Shown here: in pieces, positions 40,391 to 53,536 of the stretch
Layout: every line of letters begins with the position of its first letter
Numbering within the stretch: the stretch's first letter is position 1
From: Tragulus kanchil
Lineage: Eukaryota; Chordata; Mammalia; Artiodactyla; Tragulidae
Assembly: GCA_022376925.1 (NCBI GenBank)
Contig: JAIOJX010000025.1
Coordinates: forward strand, 138,467,301 to 138,531,300
Direction: 5' to 3'
Length of the DNA: 64,000 nt
Notes under the pieces: generated by a model
What the model was told of the DNA's origin: nothing
Seen by the model: only the letters and a program-made list of their open reading frames with translations
The model's database searches: none
Made by a program: the position numbers and the translations under genes

Positions 40391-40447
40391 TCACTGATTT
40401 TTTAAAGAAATGATGCTTAGAGTTTTAGAACACGGAGGGACTTTAGT

Positions 40448-40530
40448 TAGTGTAAGGCTTAGCTACTTCCTTTTACAGACATGGAAACTGAGGTCCCAAG
40501 AAGCTAGAAAATGGCAGCAGTGACTAAATA
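40448..40530 (-). mobile_element. MIR-like fragment
   Basis: ccttttacagacatggaaac followed by tgaggtcccaagaagc resembles reversed MIR core sequence. Confidence 0.4.
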
Positions 40531-40748
40531 AACCCAGACCGTCAAGATTTGGGAGCTTGTTTCCTCACGTTTCAACAGCCTATTGAGATGAAGAGCATCT
40601 CTTTATTATTGAGAAATGATACACACACAAAAATCACAGGTTTCGCCATTGTTAGACTTGGTGATGCTAAAACACACAAATCAGAAAGCAGAAATATTTG
40701 CCCAGAGGGGTGCATTTAGGTAATATAATGTGAGCCATAATGTTTGCA

Positions 40749-42902
40749 GTTCAGGAGTGACCTTTGTTCACTCTAGAACTCCTGTGACTCTCCTGGAAGG
40801 CTGTGGACAGCAAGTCATGTGGCAAACATTTGGTTTCTAAGACGTTCACCCCAGAACCTAGATTGCCTCGCAGAAATGATGCCCAACTGTAAAAGGACAA
40901 AGGACAGCTTTGGGGCTTTTCTCCAGCTTCCACATCACATGAACCAGTGATTACTAGTCACAGAGGTGGCACATCTGACACTGGAGGAAATGTACATCCC
41001 CTTCCCTTGCTATCTCAGGATTGGGTTGTGCTTTATTCTACCAGTATCTGGTCCACAAACTAATGGAAAGGTTCTACAAAACATAGTGGCTGTGTCTTCC
41101 TTGTCTCTCCAGAATAGGATGTTGCTGGAGTGAATCTATTACCTGTCTGAGCTATTGTCCAAGATTTAGTCTGGACATGAGAAGCCTGCTGAGAGGATAG
41201 TGATTCTCAAAAGACCACTTCATCCCCACAAAATGCTTGCCAGGGAGAACAGAGTAAGGAGTGAAAAGAAATAAATGTGGTTATTAGTGCAAAAGAATGG
41301 GATTTGGATCAAAGAAGAAGAGCCTGACAGGACTGACACAGACCGACTGTATGCTTTCATTTGAAAATCTTTTAAAACAGTATTTTTTTCTCTTTTTGGA
41401 AATGATTTCAGAGTCGCTCTATTCATAGGTGGGCACAGAGGACCCAGTGAGGTGGTATTGCTTTCCTAGACCTGCTGAACACTAGCAATTTCATTCTGCT
41501 ACCACTTGGGATTGTTTTGTGGGTCATCTACTCAATAAGCCACAAGCACTTTGCCCAATGACTTCAGACCCATGACTATCACTTTGACCTTGGTCCATTT
41601 CCCGCTAGGACCATCAAGAATTCCTGCTAAATTTGTCAAAAATTGATACTCACATAGTAGAACTTAAGTGGCTTCTTTCTTACATCTCTAAGAATTTTAC
41701 ATACTCAGGCATGGCTGGAGAATTTGACCCCCGAGTCACCTTTTAGCCAGTGGGAACTCAAACTGCACCTGCCCCTAAGTTTAAAATTATTGGTCAATCA
41801 AATCATTCTGAGGTGTACCAATCAAAATGTTTGTTCAGGAGTGACCTTTGTTCACTCTAGAACTCCTGTGACTCTCCTGGAAGGCTGTGGACAGCAAGTC
41901 ATGTGGCAAACATTTGGTTTCTAAGACGTTCACCCCAGAACCTAGATTGCCTCGCAGAAATGATGCCCAACTGTAAAAGGACAAAGGACAGCTTTGGGGC
42001 TTTTCTCCAGCTTCCACATCACACGAACCAGTGATTACTAGTCACAGAGGTGGCACATCTGACACTGGAGGAAATGTACATCCCCTTCCCTTGCTATCTC
42101 AGGATTGGGTTGTGCTTTATTCTACCAGTATCTGGTCCACAAACTAATGGAAAGGTTCTACAAAACGTAGTGGCTGTGTCTTCCTTGTCTCTCCAGAATA
42201 GGATGTTGCTGGAGTGAATCTATTACCTGTCTGAGCTATTGTCCAACATTTAGTCTGGACATGAGAAGCCTGCTGAGAGGATGGTGATTCTCAAAAGACC
42301 ACTTCATCCCCACAAAATGCTTGCCAGGGAGAACAGAGTAAGGAGTGAAAAGAAATAAATGCGGTTATTAGTGCAAAAGAATGGGATTTGGATCAAAGAA
42401 GAAGAGCCTGACAGGACTGACACAGACCGACTGTATGCTTTCATTTGAAAATCTTTTAAAACAGTATTTTCTCTTTTTGGAAATGATTTCAGAGACGCTC
42501 TATTCATAGGTGGGCACAGAGGACCCAGTGAGGTGGTATTGCTTTCCTAGACCTGCTGAACACTAGCAATTTCATTCTGCTACCACTTGGGATTGTTTTG
42601 TGGGTCATCTACTCAATAAGCCACAAGCACTTTGCCCAATGACTTCAGACCCATGACTATCACTTTGACCTTGGTCCATTTCCCGCTAGGACCATCAAGA
42701 ATTCCTGCTAAATTTGTCAAAAATTGATACTCACATAGTAGAACTTAAGTGGCTTCTTTTTTACATCTCTAAGAATTTTACATACTCAGGCATGGCTGGA
42801 GATTTTGACCCCCGAGTCACCTTTTAGCCAGTGGGAACTCAAACTGCACCTGCCCCTAAGTTTAAAAAATTATTGGTCAATCAAATCATTCTGAGGTGTA
42901 CC
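40749..42902 (+). repeat. Duplication D13 (40749-41819 and 41833-42902)
   Basis: Offset 1084 with small homopolymer indels, and 13 bp of unmatched filler at 41820-41832. Contains no recognised gene or repeat. Confidence 0.94.
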
Positions 42903-43263
42903 TAATTATTTAGCTAACTTTCAGTCAAATCTCCGTATTGTCAGTAATTCTACAGTTTTTGCTCAGAATCTTCAGCTGTCTAACCATTTAACTTCATTTC
43001 CAGTTAAACCTATTATAGTCACACAAGTTACTGAATATCCTCCACTCACCAATCCTCAATAAATGTTATTTGTCAGGGGACTTTTCTGGTTTATCAGGAC
43101 CACTTATCTCTCAATTTAATGAAGGTGCCAATGTAAAGACATCAAGATTTTGAACCTGAACTGTTAACAGCTCAATATTGAAAGAATACTAACCTGAGAC
43201 CACTGAATCATTTAAAATCTGCTTTTTAAAAAAGAAATAAGTGATGCATAATAAAATTGCAGA
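40749..43263. other. Non-coding stretch with D13 and the start of D14
   Basis: Upstream of the recognisable ERVL pol remnant. Part may belong to the same old provirus, but I see no clear gag or LTR. Confidence 0.4.
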
Positions 43264-45018
43264 GGTTACAACCTTGCAAACATGATGACTGAACACGGTG
43301 AGCAGAAGGTAGCAATTACTCTCGACATATTGGTAAGACATTTTTGTGCCAGAGGATGGGAAATAAATTCCGCTGAAATTCAGAGAATTGGCACATTAAT
43401 AAAATTTCTAGAGGTCTGGTGATCTGGGGCATGTCACAACCTCCCTTTTAAGGTAAAGGATAAGTTGTTGCTTCTGGCCCCTCCCACCACGGGGGGACCA
43501 GAGAAAGAGGTCCTATACCGGCTTGGCTTCTTTGAATGTTGACAGCAGCCTATCTTCATTTAGGTCAGCTACTCTTGCCCGTTTACCAAGTGACCCAAAA
43601 GGCTGTTCATTTTGAGTAGTCCTTGAACAAGGGAGGGCTCTGCAGTGCATCCAGGCTGCTGGGCAAGCCGCTCTGCCCTGTGGGCCATGTAATTCAGCAG
43701 ATGCAAGAGCGCTTAAAGTATCTGTGCAGATTACGGATGCTGTTCAGAGCCTTTGGAGGACCCTAATAGGTGAACCAATGCACACACCCTTAGGATTTAG
43801 GAGCAAAACCCTACTATCCTCTATAGGTAACACTCTCTCCCATGCTAAATTTGTTCCATTTCCGCTAGGACCATCAAGAATTCCTGCTAAATTTGTCAAA
43901 ATTGATACTCACATAGTAGAACTTAAGTGGCTTCTTTCTTACATCTCTAAGAATTTTACATACTCAGGCATGGCTGGAGAATTTGACCCCCGAGTCACCT
44001 TTTAGCCAGTGGGAACTCAAACTGCACCTGCCCCTAAGTTTAAAAAATTATTGGTCAATCAAATCATTCTGAGGTGTACCTAATTATTTAGCTAACTTTC
44101 AGTCAAATCTCCGTATTGTCAGTAATTCTACAGTTTTTGCTCAGAATCTTCAGCTGTCTAACCATTTAACTTCATTTCCAGTTAAACCTATTATAGTCAC
44201 ACAAGTTACTGAATATCCTCCACTCACCAATCCTCAATAAATGTTATTTGTCAGGGGACTTTTCTGGTTTATCAGGACCACTTATCTCTCAGTTTAATGA
44301 AGGTGCCAATGTAAAGACATCAAGATTTTGAACCTGAACTGTTAACAGCTCAATATTGAAAGAATACTAACCTGAGACCACTGAATCATTTAAAAATCTG
44401 CTTTTTAAAAAAGAAATAAGTGATGCATAATAAAATTGCAGAGGTTACAACCTTGCAAACATGATGACTGAACACGGTGAGCAGAAGGTAGCAATTACTC
44501 TCGACATATTGGTAAGACATTTTTGTGCCAGAGGATGGGAAATAAATTCCGCTGAAATTCAGAGAATTGGCACATTAATAAAATTTCTAGAGGTCTGGTG
44601 ATCTGGGGCATGTCACAACCTCCCTTTTAAGGTAAAGGATAAGTTGTTGCTTCTGGCCCCTCCCACCACGGGGGGGACCAGAGAAAGAGGTCCTATACCG
44701 GCTTGGCTTCTTTGAATGTTGACAGCAGCCTATCCTCATTTAGGTCAGCTACTCTTGCCCGTTTACCAAGTGACCCAAAAGGCTGTTCATTTTGAGTAGT
44801 CCTTGAACAAGGGAGGGCTCTGCAGTGCATCCAGGCTGCTGGGCAAGCCGCTCTGCCCTGTGGGCCATGTAATTCAGCAGATGCAAGAGTGCTTAAAGTA
44901 TCTGTGCAGATTACGGATGCTGTTCAGAGCCTTTGGAGGACCCTAATAGGTGAACCAATGCACACACCCTTAGGATTTAGGAGCAAAACCCTACTATCCT
45001 CTATAGGTAACACTCTCT
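42675..45018 (+). repeat. Duplication D14 (42675-43838 and 43855-45018)
   Basis: Offset about 1180 with 16 bp of filler (43839-43854). It overlaps D13, giving three copies of about 228 bp (41591-41819, 42675-42902, 43855-44081). It doubles the reverse-transcriptase part of the ERVL remnant. Confidence 0.94.
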
Positions 45019-47000
45019 TGAGAAACAGCTTTTTGCTTGCCCATGGGTGTTACCAGAGGCTGAACCCTTAAACCTGGGCCACCAAGTTATCATATGACCC
45101 GAGCTGCCCTTCATGACCTGGGTGTTGTCTGACCCACCAAGCTGTAAAGCTGGGCATGCATGGCTCTGTCATGAAAAGGAAGCGGTATATATGAAACCAG
45201 GCTCAGGTGGGCCCTAAAGGCACACATAAGTTACATGCAGTGACCTGAGTGTCCATGTGCCCACCCCTGCTCACTGCCTTCTTGCTCCCAGCCTGCATCT
45301 GTGGCCTCATGGGGAGTTCCCTATGACCATTTGACTGAGAAAGAAACAACTAAGGCCTGGTTGTTGATGATTTATCGTGATATTCAGGGACCACTCGAAG
45401 GCTGTCATGCTCTAGCCTCATCCTAGGACAACCCCAAGGGACAGTGGTGAAGGGAAATCCTTCCCATGGGCAGAACTTCAGTCAGCGCACATGATTTGTT
45501 CATATTTTTCTAAGCAGAAAGAGCTGAAGGTATAGGTCTGTAACGGTTTATAAGTTGCAACCAGTGGTTTGGCAGGATGGTCAGGGACCTGGATTGAAAA
45601 ATTGGGGACAAAGAAGTCTGGGCAAGAGGCATGTTAATAGATGATGTCTCTGAACAGGAAGAGGGTTTTGTGATATTTTTGTCTCATATGTATGCTCTTG
45701 AAAGAATGACCTGAGGGGATTTTAATAATCAAAGGTAGGATGATCAATTTTGTGGATAGTTGTCAGCCTCTTTCCCCAGCCAACCCTGTCATTGGTCAGT
45801 GGGATCATGAATAAAATGGTCATGATGTCAGGGATGGAGGTTATGGATGAGCTTAGCCGCATTATTGACTTCCACTCACCAGGGCCAGAGACCAACACTG
45901 TGCCTCCAGTATGACACCATTCACTGGGGTGATCAGCTAGCTACCTGGTATAAGCTCAATTGAATTGGACTGCTTCCATCATGCAAGGGGCAGCACTTTG
46001 TTCTTACTAGAACAGACATTCTGGATACAGATTTGTCTTTTTTGCAGGTAGAGTATCTGTCAAGACTTATCATCCATGCACTTACAGACTGTCGTATCTA
46101 CTATGAAGGTAGTTCACACAGCATCATTTCTGATCGAGGAACTTGATGGGCCAGGCTTATGGAATTCTCTTGCTGAGTTCTCCCTCATCCTGTAGCAGCT
46201 GGCTTGATATAAGGGTGCATTTGTGTTTAATCAAACATAAATGTTTAATGAAGCTGTTGCTGGGGAGATATTTTGTATGGAATCAAAGCCCATAATCAGT
46301 TTGGCTTTTGAAGACTCAGGTATATAATGCCAGCCAGGTAGCAGTGCTTTGTGGGGCCCTGTGGGGCTGGGATAGTCCCCTAAGGTGCAGTCTGTGTTCT
46401 AAGTCTGTCCAGTATATGATGCTGTCTCTCCTCTCACCAGGCTTCTTTGGCCCAGGAATCAATGGGTGGAAATGGGAGTGGCTCCATTTTCTGTGATCCG
46501 CTAGGAAACATTTTCTTCCTGTCCCCTTGACCTCACGTTCTGCTTGTCTAGAGTTCTTAGTTCGAGTAGGAGGAATACTTCCACCAGCAGACCCAGCAGT
46601 GATTCCAGGAGACAACACAGTGAGTTGTTGAGACTCACATGGTCCCTGTGGGCTCCTCATGCTTCTCAATCAATGGGCAAGGAAGACAGTTACTCTGTGG
46701 GCTGGAGTGATTGACTCTGATTGCCAAGGGAAAACTGCTGCTACTCTATAATGGAATCAAAGAAGAGGAGGTCTGGACTCCAGGAGACCCCTTAGGGCAT
46801 ACTCGTATTTCCATGTCGTGCCGGGTAATCAAAAACTATTACGACAACCCAGTTCAGGACAGGTAATGGACCAGGTTCTTCAGGAGTGCAGGTTTGAGAC
46901 GACTCACCAGGCAAAGAACCACAACCATGCGAGGTCCTTGCTGAATGCAAAAGGAATGGGTAGAGGAAGAAGACAGCTATGAAGCCCAGCTTCACCCCAT
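43264..47000 (+). mobile_element. Decayed ERVL-type endogenous retrovirus, pol remnant
   Basis: Translating all three plus frames with shifts shows old pol similarity in retroviral order: reverse transcriptase thumb/connection (43264-43838, repeated at about 44442-45090), RNase H-like (about 45300-45700), integrase-like (about 45880-46160) and a dUTPase-like downstream part (about 46540-47000). Stops and frameshifts are everywhere and no intact protein is possible. A dUTPase-like segment after integrase, followed by an MLT2-like LTR, is typical of class III ERVL elements. The doubling of the RT part comes from duplication D14, not from the element's structure. A short MLT2-like piece interrupts it at 46205-46320. 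No gag and no 5' LTR were recognised. Confidence 0.65.
46205..46320 (+). mobile_element. Partial MLT2-like LTR fragment inside the pol remnant
   Basis: Similar, with many mismatches, to 47370-47475 (shared gagatattttgtatg-like and cataatcagt blocks). It may be a fragment of another ERVL LTR or a rearranged piece of the same element. Confidence 0.45.
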
Positions 47001-47334
47001 GACATTGCAGAATCAACCCACACTAGTTATGGGTATTTCTTCCTTATTTTGTTATGAATATGTTTCTCTCTATATTAACCAAATGTTTTCTTATCTCCTT
47101 CTCATCTAATGTAAGATGTTTTAATAACAACTTTATATCTCAGTATGTATTACAGACGTGTGAGCATTACCCAAGGACTTGGACTTTGATCTTTTTCTGC
47201 AGAATGGGTGTTTTCAGATGGACGTGGGATAGTTGTATTATGTCAGTGGAAGTATGACTTTGTTACTGGCTTTATTCAGAATGAAGTGGGGTTTGAGTGT
47301 GCATGAGAGCCAAGCTGACAGAGGGTGGAGTGTG

Positions 47335-47795
47335 ATGATCATTTTGTTGCTGTGTCAACTTGGCTAGGCTATACTCCCCAATTGCTTAATCAGTCACAAA
47401 TGTTGAGTTGAGGTGTTGCTGTGAAGATATTTTGTATGTAGTTAAAGTCCATAATCAGTTGACTTTAAGCAAGGGAGATTATTCGGTATGATCTGGGCGA
47501 GCCTGATTCTATACATTGAAAGGCCTTACAAAGGGCTGAGGCTTCTCTGAGAAAAGAAATTCTACCTGTGAACCAGCAGCAGAGTCAAGCGCGCCCTTCC
47601 TGAGGACTTGCCCTGTGGGTTCAAACTTGCTTAGCCAGCTCCCACTTGGCATAAGCCTATTCTTTGCGATAAATCTTTTAATGGCCCTTACACACATACA
47701 CACACATGTGCACACACATTCTCATGCATATGCACACATGCCCATGTAAAAATACCTCCTGCTGGTTCTGTTTCTCTGGTTAAACCTTGACGGAG
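47335..47795 (+). mobile_element. MLT2-like LTR (ERVL), downstream of the pol remnant
   Basis: It contains diverged MLT2-type landmarks: ccaattgcttaatcagtcac-like and ttgctgtgaagatattttg blocks, an aaggcctta block, a late AATAAA-like gataaatc region, a (CA)-rich stretch and the terminal gttctgtttctctgg motif. Its orientation matches the pol remnant, so it is probably the 3' LTR of the same ancient insertion. Confidence 0.6.
47692..47745 (+). repeat. (CA)n-rich microsatellite, imperfect
   Basis: Interrupted CA repeats inside the MLT2-like LTR, at the place where MLT2 elements carry an A/T- and CA-rich tract. Confidence 0.7.
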
Positions 47796-47799
47796 ACAG

Positions 47800-48930
47800 C
47801 CTCAGCAACTTTTCTTTTTACCCATTATTGCTGCCAGCTGGGCCCCATGCCAATCCTACAGGTGTTGGCTGTTCAATTAAGTTAATATGTGCTGAACTGA
47901 ACTGAATTTCAGGTGTTCAGCCCTTGGGTGTGGTATCCTTTGTTGAGATAGTTTGCTACTGCATTAAGTATGCAGAGCAAGGCAGCAGGCAGCTCCCCCA
48001 CTAGTATTTCCCTCTCAGAGTCAGGCGTTGATTCCCAGCCTCCTCTGAAACGCAAGAGATAGAAATTGGCAGTGAAAAGAACCACCACCCACACGTCTTC
48101 TAGTATGTAGGAGAAATGTGGCCAAACACTGAGACTGCACATTAAAAATTATGTCTGCCTCTGTAACGATTTCTCAATATTATTTGGCTTCTCCTGTGAA
48201 TTATTGTGAAACATGTAAAAGGGGGTTCTGAGAGAGTCCAAAGGGAAAAACTAGAAAAATGAAAAATTGGTTTTGAGAAACAAAGGACCCAAGAAATGGC
48301 CAAGGAGTTACCATTTTCATTGCTTGTTCTTGCGTACATCTAATAAGTACAGTACAAACCTGTTTCAGTATGGTTTGCTTAGTATATGCAGTTGGTTCTA
48401 CTATCATGTGAAATGTTGCTAAAAATCAGTGAGCTATACAGTAGAGTCACAAAGTGACAACCAGAGGCTCATAGGAAAAGGGGAGAGCAGCACAGCATAA
48501 AAAATTACCAGTGACAGATTTAAAAGGGTAGGCACCTCATAAAAAAATGTAGCAGAGTTTTACACATGTTAAATGGGTAATGAAATAAACCTGTACTATA
48601 ATATAGGTGGTACTCTACCTTGGAAAAGGTCTAGAGTTTTCTTGTGGACTGGAGTATCAGAGGGTTGCAACTTGTGAGTTACTGTGAGGCTACAGAAGGG
48701 GGGGGTTTCCAAAATTGGAGAGAAAACTGAAACACCAAATGTGCATGTGTTTATCTCATAGCACAGGTGCCAGTCTAGAGGAACTGATAGACATTTGAGG
48801 TGCATGTGTGTGGAGGTTTTGTGTGTTCATACACACCTCTAGTTCAGCAGAGTGTGATTTTACAAGCGCTCACTGTTTGTCATGGATGAGATAGCATGGA
48901 TCCTTCACATTGGAACAAATTTGCGTTTTC
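47800..48930. other. Non-coding unique stretch
   Basis: No gene, duplication or named repeat recognised. Short frames on the minus strand only. Confidence 0.5.
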
Positions 48931-48942
48931 AAAACAAGTGTG

Positions 48943-49200
48943 GGGCTTCCCTGGTGGTCCAGTGGGTAAGGACACCACCTTGCAGTGCAAGGGGCGCCGG
49001 TTCAATCCCTGGCCTGGGAAGATCCCACGTGCCGCAGAGCGGCTGGACTGATGTGTCCAACTACCGAGCCAGAGGTCTGGAACGCATGCGCCCAGGGCAG
49101 GTGCTCTGCAGCGACAGAGGCCACTGTGATGGGAGACCCACACAGGCCAAAGAACAAAGATGGAAATAAATGAAAGGCCAATAGAAGTGGCCAAAAAAAA
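48943..49200 (+). mobile_element. tRNA-derived SINE with perfect target-site duplication
   Basis: Flanked by identical aaaacaagtgtg (48931-48942 and 49201-49212). Complete head, body and A tail. Confidence 0.93.
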
Positions 49201-51332
49201 AAAACAAGTGTGATTGCGAGACTGATTGTACTGCCTGAAGAGATCACCATCCTTTATTTGTAGTTTCAAACTCCCAATGATTCTTTGTAAGTTTGGTGCA
49301 AATTCATTTGTTAGCATTAAAATGAATATAAATGTTTTCTAGAAATACTGCATTTGATTGTAAAGTGCTGTTGCACACACCCCTGGGGTTTTAATATGCC
49401 TCTTTACAATCTGAAAACCTCTGATTTCTAAAGCACATCTGACTCTAAGGGAACAGTCGATTTGTATATCGAGTGTCTGTTTTGTGTCAGGCATCGTGTG
49501 CAGAGCAATTGCCTGAATCTTGTAATTTTACTAATTTAAGAGGAATTCTATAGTGCTTTCCTTAGCACTGGAACAGCAGAATACTTTTGAGAAGAAGCTG
49601 TTTAGTTGACTAGAACTACACTCTGGTAATGTAAACTCATGCTTACTGAGCAGCGTGCTCCAGAATTTAGAGGAGAAATTTAAAGTGTATAAAAATGTGG
49701 TACCTAAAGAAACCTCACAACATTTGAAAGAGATAGTAAAGGCATTGTTTCCCAAAGTGTTCAGAGGAGCATTAGTCATGATGGATATTCAGAAAGTCAA
49801 GTTTGGCCACACTGTGTATTCTCAGCTCTTTTGGAGCACAATACTGGTATCAGCGTATTAAAAAACTCTGAAAGGTCCCATAGTGAAGAAGCAAGTTTAA
49901 CTTTGTTTTCCATGGATTGTCAGGTGGACTGGTCTTTGAATAAGAACTTGGCACTGACCCCCTGAGAGCACAATCTCAGAAACTCCAGACTAAGACATGA
50001 TGCTCTGAATGAACTATGAGAGGAAATTCTGTTTCTTATTTGGGAATGTACTCTATAAATCTAATGCAGAGAAATTGTATGCTTTGATTATTTTAGGTTT
50101 AAAAATGAGAATGTAAGAGTTGCATCCTCTTGACAAATGGAAAAAATGAGTTTTTTTGAGTCTTCTGTATCCCTGGCCTGGGAAGATCCCACGTGCCATG
50201 GAGTGGCTGGACCGATGTGTCCAACTACCGAGCTAGAGGTCTGGAACGCATGCGCCCAGGGCAGGTGCTCTGCAGCGACAGAGGCCACTGTGATGGGAGA
50301 CCCACACAGGCCAAAGAACAAAGATGGAAATAAATGAAAGGCCAATAGAAGTGGCCAAAAAAAAAAAAACAAGTGTGATTGCGAGACTGATTGTACTGCC
50401 TGAAGAGATCACCATCCTTTATTTGTAGTTTCAAACTCCCAATGATTCTTTGTAAGTTTGGTGCAAATTCATTTGTTAGCATTAAAATGAATATAAATGT
50501 TTTCTAGAAATACTGCATTTGATTGTAAAGTGCTGTTGCACACACCCCTGGGGTTTTAATATACCTCTTTACAATCTGAAAACCTCTGATTTCTAAAGCA
50601 CATCTGACTCTAAGGGAACAGTCGATTTGTATATCGAGTGTCTGTTTTGTGTCAGGCATTGTGTGCAGAGCAATTGCCTGAATCTTGTAATTTTACTAAT
50701 TTAAGAGGAATTCTATAGTGCTTTCCTTAGCACTGGAACAGCAGAATACTTTTGAGAAGAAGCTGTTTAGTTGACTAGAACTACACTCTGGTAATGTAAA
50801 CTCATGCTTAAATTTAAAGTGTATAAAAATGTGGTACCTAAAGAAACCTCACAACATTTGAAAGAGATAGTAAAGGCATTGTTTCCCAAAGTGTTCAGAG
50901 GAGCATTAGTCATGATGGATATTCAGAAAGTCAAGTTTGGCCACACTGTGTATTCTCAGCTCTTTTGGAGCACAATACTGGTATCAGCGTATTAAAAAAC
51001 TCTGAAAGGTCCCATAGTGAAGAAGCAAGTTTAACTTTGTTTTCCATGGATTGTCAGGTGGACTGGTCTTTGAATAAGAACTTGGCACTGACCCCCTGAG
51101 AGCACAATCTCAGAAACTCCAGACTAAGACATGATGCTCTGAATGAACTATGAGAGGAAATTCTGTTTCTTATTTGGGAATGTACTCTATAAATCTAATG
51201 CAGAGAAATTGTATGCTTTGATTATTTTAGGTTTAAAAATGAGAATGTAAGAGTTGCATCCTCTTGACAAATGGAAAATGAATCAGATTTGCTTGACTTG
51301 CACAGTGATTTTTAATTTTTAGAGTCTTCTGT
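49005..51332 (+). repeat. Duplication D15 (49005-50168 and 50169-51332)
   Basis: Offset 1164. Copy 1 lacks about 35 bp near 50145 that copy 2 has (51270-51320). Copy 2 lacks about 31 bp after 50808 that copy 1 has (49648-49678). Copy 2 starts in the middle of a SINE. Confidence 0.93.
50169..50365 (+). mobile_element. Same SINE lacking its head (D15 second copy)
   Basis: Matches 49005-49200 but begins abruptly within box B (atccctggcctgggaag), with no left-hand target-site duplication. The right-hand acaagtgtg is present. Confidence 0.9.
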
Positions 51333-53314
51333 ATAAACCAGCAATTATGATGATGTAGCCATCAAATGATTATGTAATTATATCCATGAAATAATGGATA
51401 GTGAGCTTTTTCTAAATGAAAAAAAAATTCCCTAAAGTAATTATTGGATGACAAAAATAAATTAATTCAATTCAGTACTTAAAGAATGAAAATTATTGTG
51501 ATCCCTCAAGCAGTGTACATGCAGATATAGGTTTTATCACATGAAAATTATGGCACAAAGATGCTGAAACATAAATAAGATGTAATACCCACTGCTGTTT
51601 TTCCTATAAACTCAGCGTAACCATTTAAGATGGTAAATATCCACAGAGGTGGGTAAGCAGTTGTTTCATAGCAATTAAGACACAGAATCAGGATTCGGGC
51701 CAGCTGCTCTTGTCCCTGGGGCCCACACATTTAACCCCTAACTAGTAGAGCTGCAGTCAGTAAAACAAAATAAATAAATTTAGCAGAAATAACATTTCTT
51801 TCTTCTCCTTTCCCTCTTCTCCCCACTGCCCCAGCCATCCAACAAGAGTAGATTTCTGTTGGAAAATTGTAAAGTGCCATCCTAAATATCCTAATGTTAG
51901 AGAATACCTTGCCAAGACCTGCTCCTTCTACATGACTGTTGTGTTTTGGAATATTTCAGATTAGCACTGCAGAAGTGCTGTCTTACTATGTCGTAAAAAT
52001 TGCTTTGATCTTTTTGACCCCATCTATGCAAAAATAGTCACAATAACAGTGTCATTATTGGTTAAGAAAATAGCTGCTGGTGATGACCATGTACTTAATC
52101 CAGTTGATTCTGTGGAGACACGTGTTAATTCAGCTGCCAAATCATAAATTGATCATAAAGTAGTTTACTGAATGGTATTGTCAGACATATGCTCAGGTTT
52201 TCATAATGGTTGTTTAGAAACTCCAGACTAAGACATGATGCTCTGAATGAACTATGAGAGGAAATTCTGTTTCTTATTTGGGAATGTACTCTATAAATCT
52301 AATGCAGAGAAATTGTATGCTTTGATTATTTTAGGTTTAAAAATGAGAATGTAAGAGTTGCATCCTCTTGACAAATGGAAAATGAATCAGATTTGCTTGA
52401 CTTGCACAGTGATTTTTAATTTTTAGAGTCTTCTGTATAAACCAGCAATTATGATGATGTAGCCATCAAATGATTATGTAATTATATCCATGAATTAATG
52501 GATAGTGAGCTTTTCTAAATGAAAAAATTCCCTAAAGTAATTATTGGATGACAAAAATAAATTAATTCAATTCAGTACTTAAAGAATGAAAATTATTGTG
52601 ATCCCTCAAGCAGTGTACATGCAGATATAGGTTTTATCACATGAAAATTATGGCACAAAGATGCTGAAACATAAATAAGATGTAATACCCACTGCTGTTT
52701 TTCCTATAAACTCAGCGTAACCATTTAAGATGGTAAATATCCACAGAGGTGGGTAAGCAGTTGTTTCATAGCAATTAAGACACAGAATCAGGATTCGGGC
52801 CAGCTGCTCTTGTCCCTGGGGCCCACACATTTAACCCCTAACTAGTAGAGCTGCAGTCAGTAAAACAAAATAAATAAATTTAGCAGAAATAACATTTCTT
52901 TCTTCTCCTTTCCCTCTTCTCCCCACTGCCCCAGCCATCCAACAAGAGTAGATTTCTGTTGGAAAATTGTAAAGTGCCATCCTAAATATCCTAATGTTAG
53001 AGAATACCTTGCCAAGACCTGCTCCTTCTACATGACTGTTGTGTTTTGGAATATTTCAGATTAGCACTGCAGAAGTGCTGTCTTACTATGTCGTAAAAAT
53101 TGCTTTGATCTTTTTGACCCCATCTATGCAAAAATAGTCACAATAACAGTGTCATTATTGGTTAAGAAAATAGCTGCTGGTGATGACCATGTACTTAATC
53201 CAGTTGATTCTGTGGAGACACGTGTTAATTCAGCTGCCAAATCATAAATTGATCATAAAGTAGTTTACTGAATGGTATGGTCAGACATATGCTCAGGTTT
53301 TCATAATGGTTGTT
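51112..53314 (+). repeat. Duplication D16 (51112-52215 and 52216-53314)
   Basis: Offset 1104 falling to 1100 through A- and T-run length changes near 51415/52515. It overlaps D15, so the segment starting agaaactccagac is present at 49976, 51112 and 52216. Confidence 0.95.
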
Positions 53315-53536
53315 ATGGCATAGTATTGCACATGCTTCATAAAATGTAGGTACTTGCTGTTTTGATATGAAAGATCTTAGACCTAAACATTGAGAATAAA
53401 GCTGGGAAGTCAAGTAAATAAGTGTATAAGTCCTTACCTGATTTATAAAATTTTATTGCCTATTAAGGTTTCTTAGTCACAGTTTGCTATCTGAATATTG
53501 GGTGGGCCTAATTGCTAGTTGCAGTTATTGAGGTTT

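Noticed and set aside
45018..47000. A cellular gene from conserved-looking protein fragments
   Set aside because: The fragments follow retroviral pol order with many stops and frameshifts, so this is an old endogenous retrovirus.
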